From the NCBI RefSeq assembly GCF_002742635.1, contig NZ_PEGF01000001.1, positions 1,488,001 through 1,552,000 on the forward strand: a DNA stretch of 64,000 nt, in the 5' to 3' direction. Position numbers and translations under genes: made by a program. Numbering within the stretch: position 1 is the first letter of the stretch; each line of letters opens with the position of its first letter. Shown here one piece after another: positions 63,897 through 64,000 of this stretch. The notes beneath the pieces are model-generated. The model had not been told where the DNA came from. It saw only the letters and a program-made list of their open reading frames with translations, and did no database searches. The DNA is from Caulobacter sp. X. Its GTDB lineage: Bacteria > Pseudomonadota > Alphaproteobacteria > Caulobacterales > Caulobacteraceae.

Positions 63897-64000
63897 CCTC
63901 CCCCGCGACGCGGGGGAGGTGGCCCAGAGGGCCGGAGGGGGCCAGCTCGGCCTTCATGGCGCTCGCCCCCTCAGTCGCTCCGCGACAGCTCCCCCGCGAT
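63897..64000. repeat. Long GC-rich palindromic intergenic repeat (cut by window end)
   Basis: Starts with CCTCCCCCGC-gac-GCGGGGGAGG (63897-63919). GGCCCAGAGGGCC and GTCGCTCCGCGACAG segments follow, and then the first part of a second hairpin at the window edge. Its order is the reverse complement of the 21899-22011 copy, so the two are the same element in opposite orientations. It again sits right after a stop codon. Confidence 0.85.

Overview
The window is a 64 kb stretch of a high-GC alphaproteobacterial chromosome. It is very probably from Caulobacter or a close Caulobacteraceae relative. The evidence is the pilA-cpaABCDEF-tadBC (Flp/Tad pilus) locus in Caulobacter order, TTAA-N7-TTAA-like (CtrA-type) boxes in its promoters, a large TonB-dependent receptor, and long GC-rich palindromic intergenic repeats. 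No rRNA, tRNA or CRISPR array was recognised.

Layout. 1-552: the end of a probable glycoside hydrolase and a small secreted protein. 250-10000 (minus strand): a complete Tad pilus operon, pilA, an atypical second Flp-like pilin, cpaA, cpaB, cpaC, cpaD, cpaE, cpaF, tadB and tadC. 10304-14846 (plus strand): the divergent minor-pilus genes. The first of these is a CpaC-N-terminal-like periplasmic protein, split by a complete IS66-family element (10347-13270) with an exact 8-bp target duplication. Two TadE-like pseudopilins follow. 14843-16935: pabB-pabC (folate branch). 17074-21890: an MFS permease, a tyrosine phosphatase, an acyltransferase and a DOPA-dioxygenase-like enzyme. 22015-24978: three DJ-1/PfpI-superfamily proteins, one of them a GlxA-type regulator, and a VOC protein. 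25003-33039: a DUF1003 protein, an SDR, a cell-wall hydrolase, a PadR/HAAS regulatory pair facing an alcohol dehydrogenase-cytochrome c pair, and a MASE1-GAF-HWE histidine kinase.

33413-35160 holds two 139-residue membrane proteins that look paralogous, followed by a secreted DRGH nuclease. I do not know this cassette as a described system. uvrB follows. At 38410-40128 a conspicuously AT-rich, presumably imported AIPR-family (abortive infection) gene is interrupted by a single in-frame TAA. 40229-42492 holds small hypotheticals and a thioredoxin-reductase-like flavoprotein.

42751-53773 (minus strand) is a full cellulose synthesis operon: a BcsP-like gene, bcsQ, bcsA, bcsB, bcsC, bcsD, bcsZ. 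The bcsA/bcsB junction is abnormal: bcsA has no stop at its expected end, and bcsB lacks a normal start. The rest holds an RTX-repeat protein, a TonB-dependent receptor, a nitronate monooxygenase, accA, a small conserved protein, a cytochrome P450 and an OsmC peroxidase.

Many genes bear on surface life: Tad pili for attachment, cellulose for holding on, an RTX surface protein and a cell-wall hydrolase. Several loci carry visible lesions (IS insertion, nonsense codon, two missing stops). They deserve checking against the raw reads before being read as biology.
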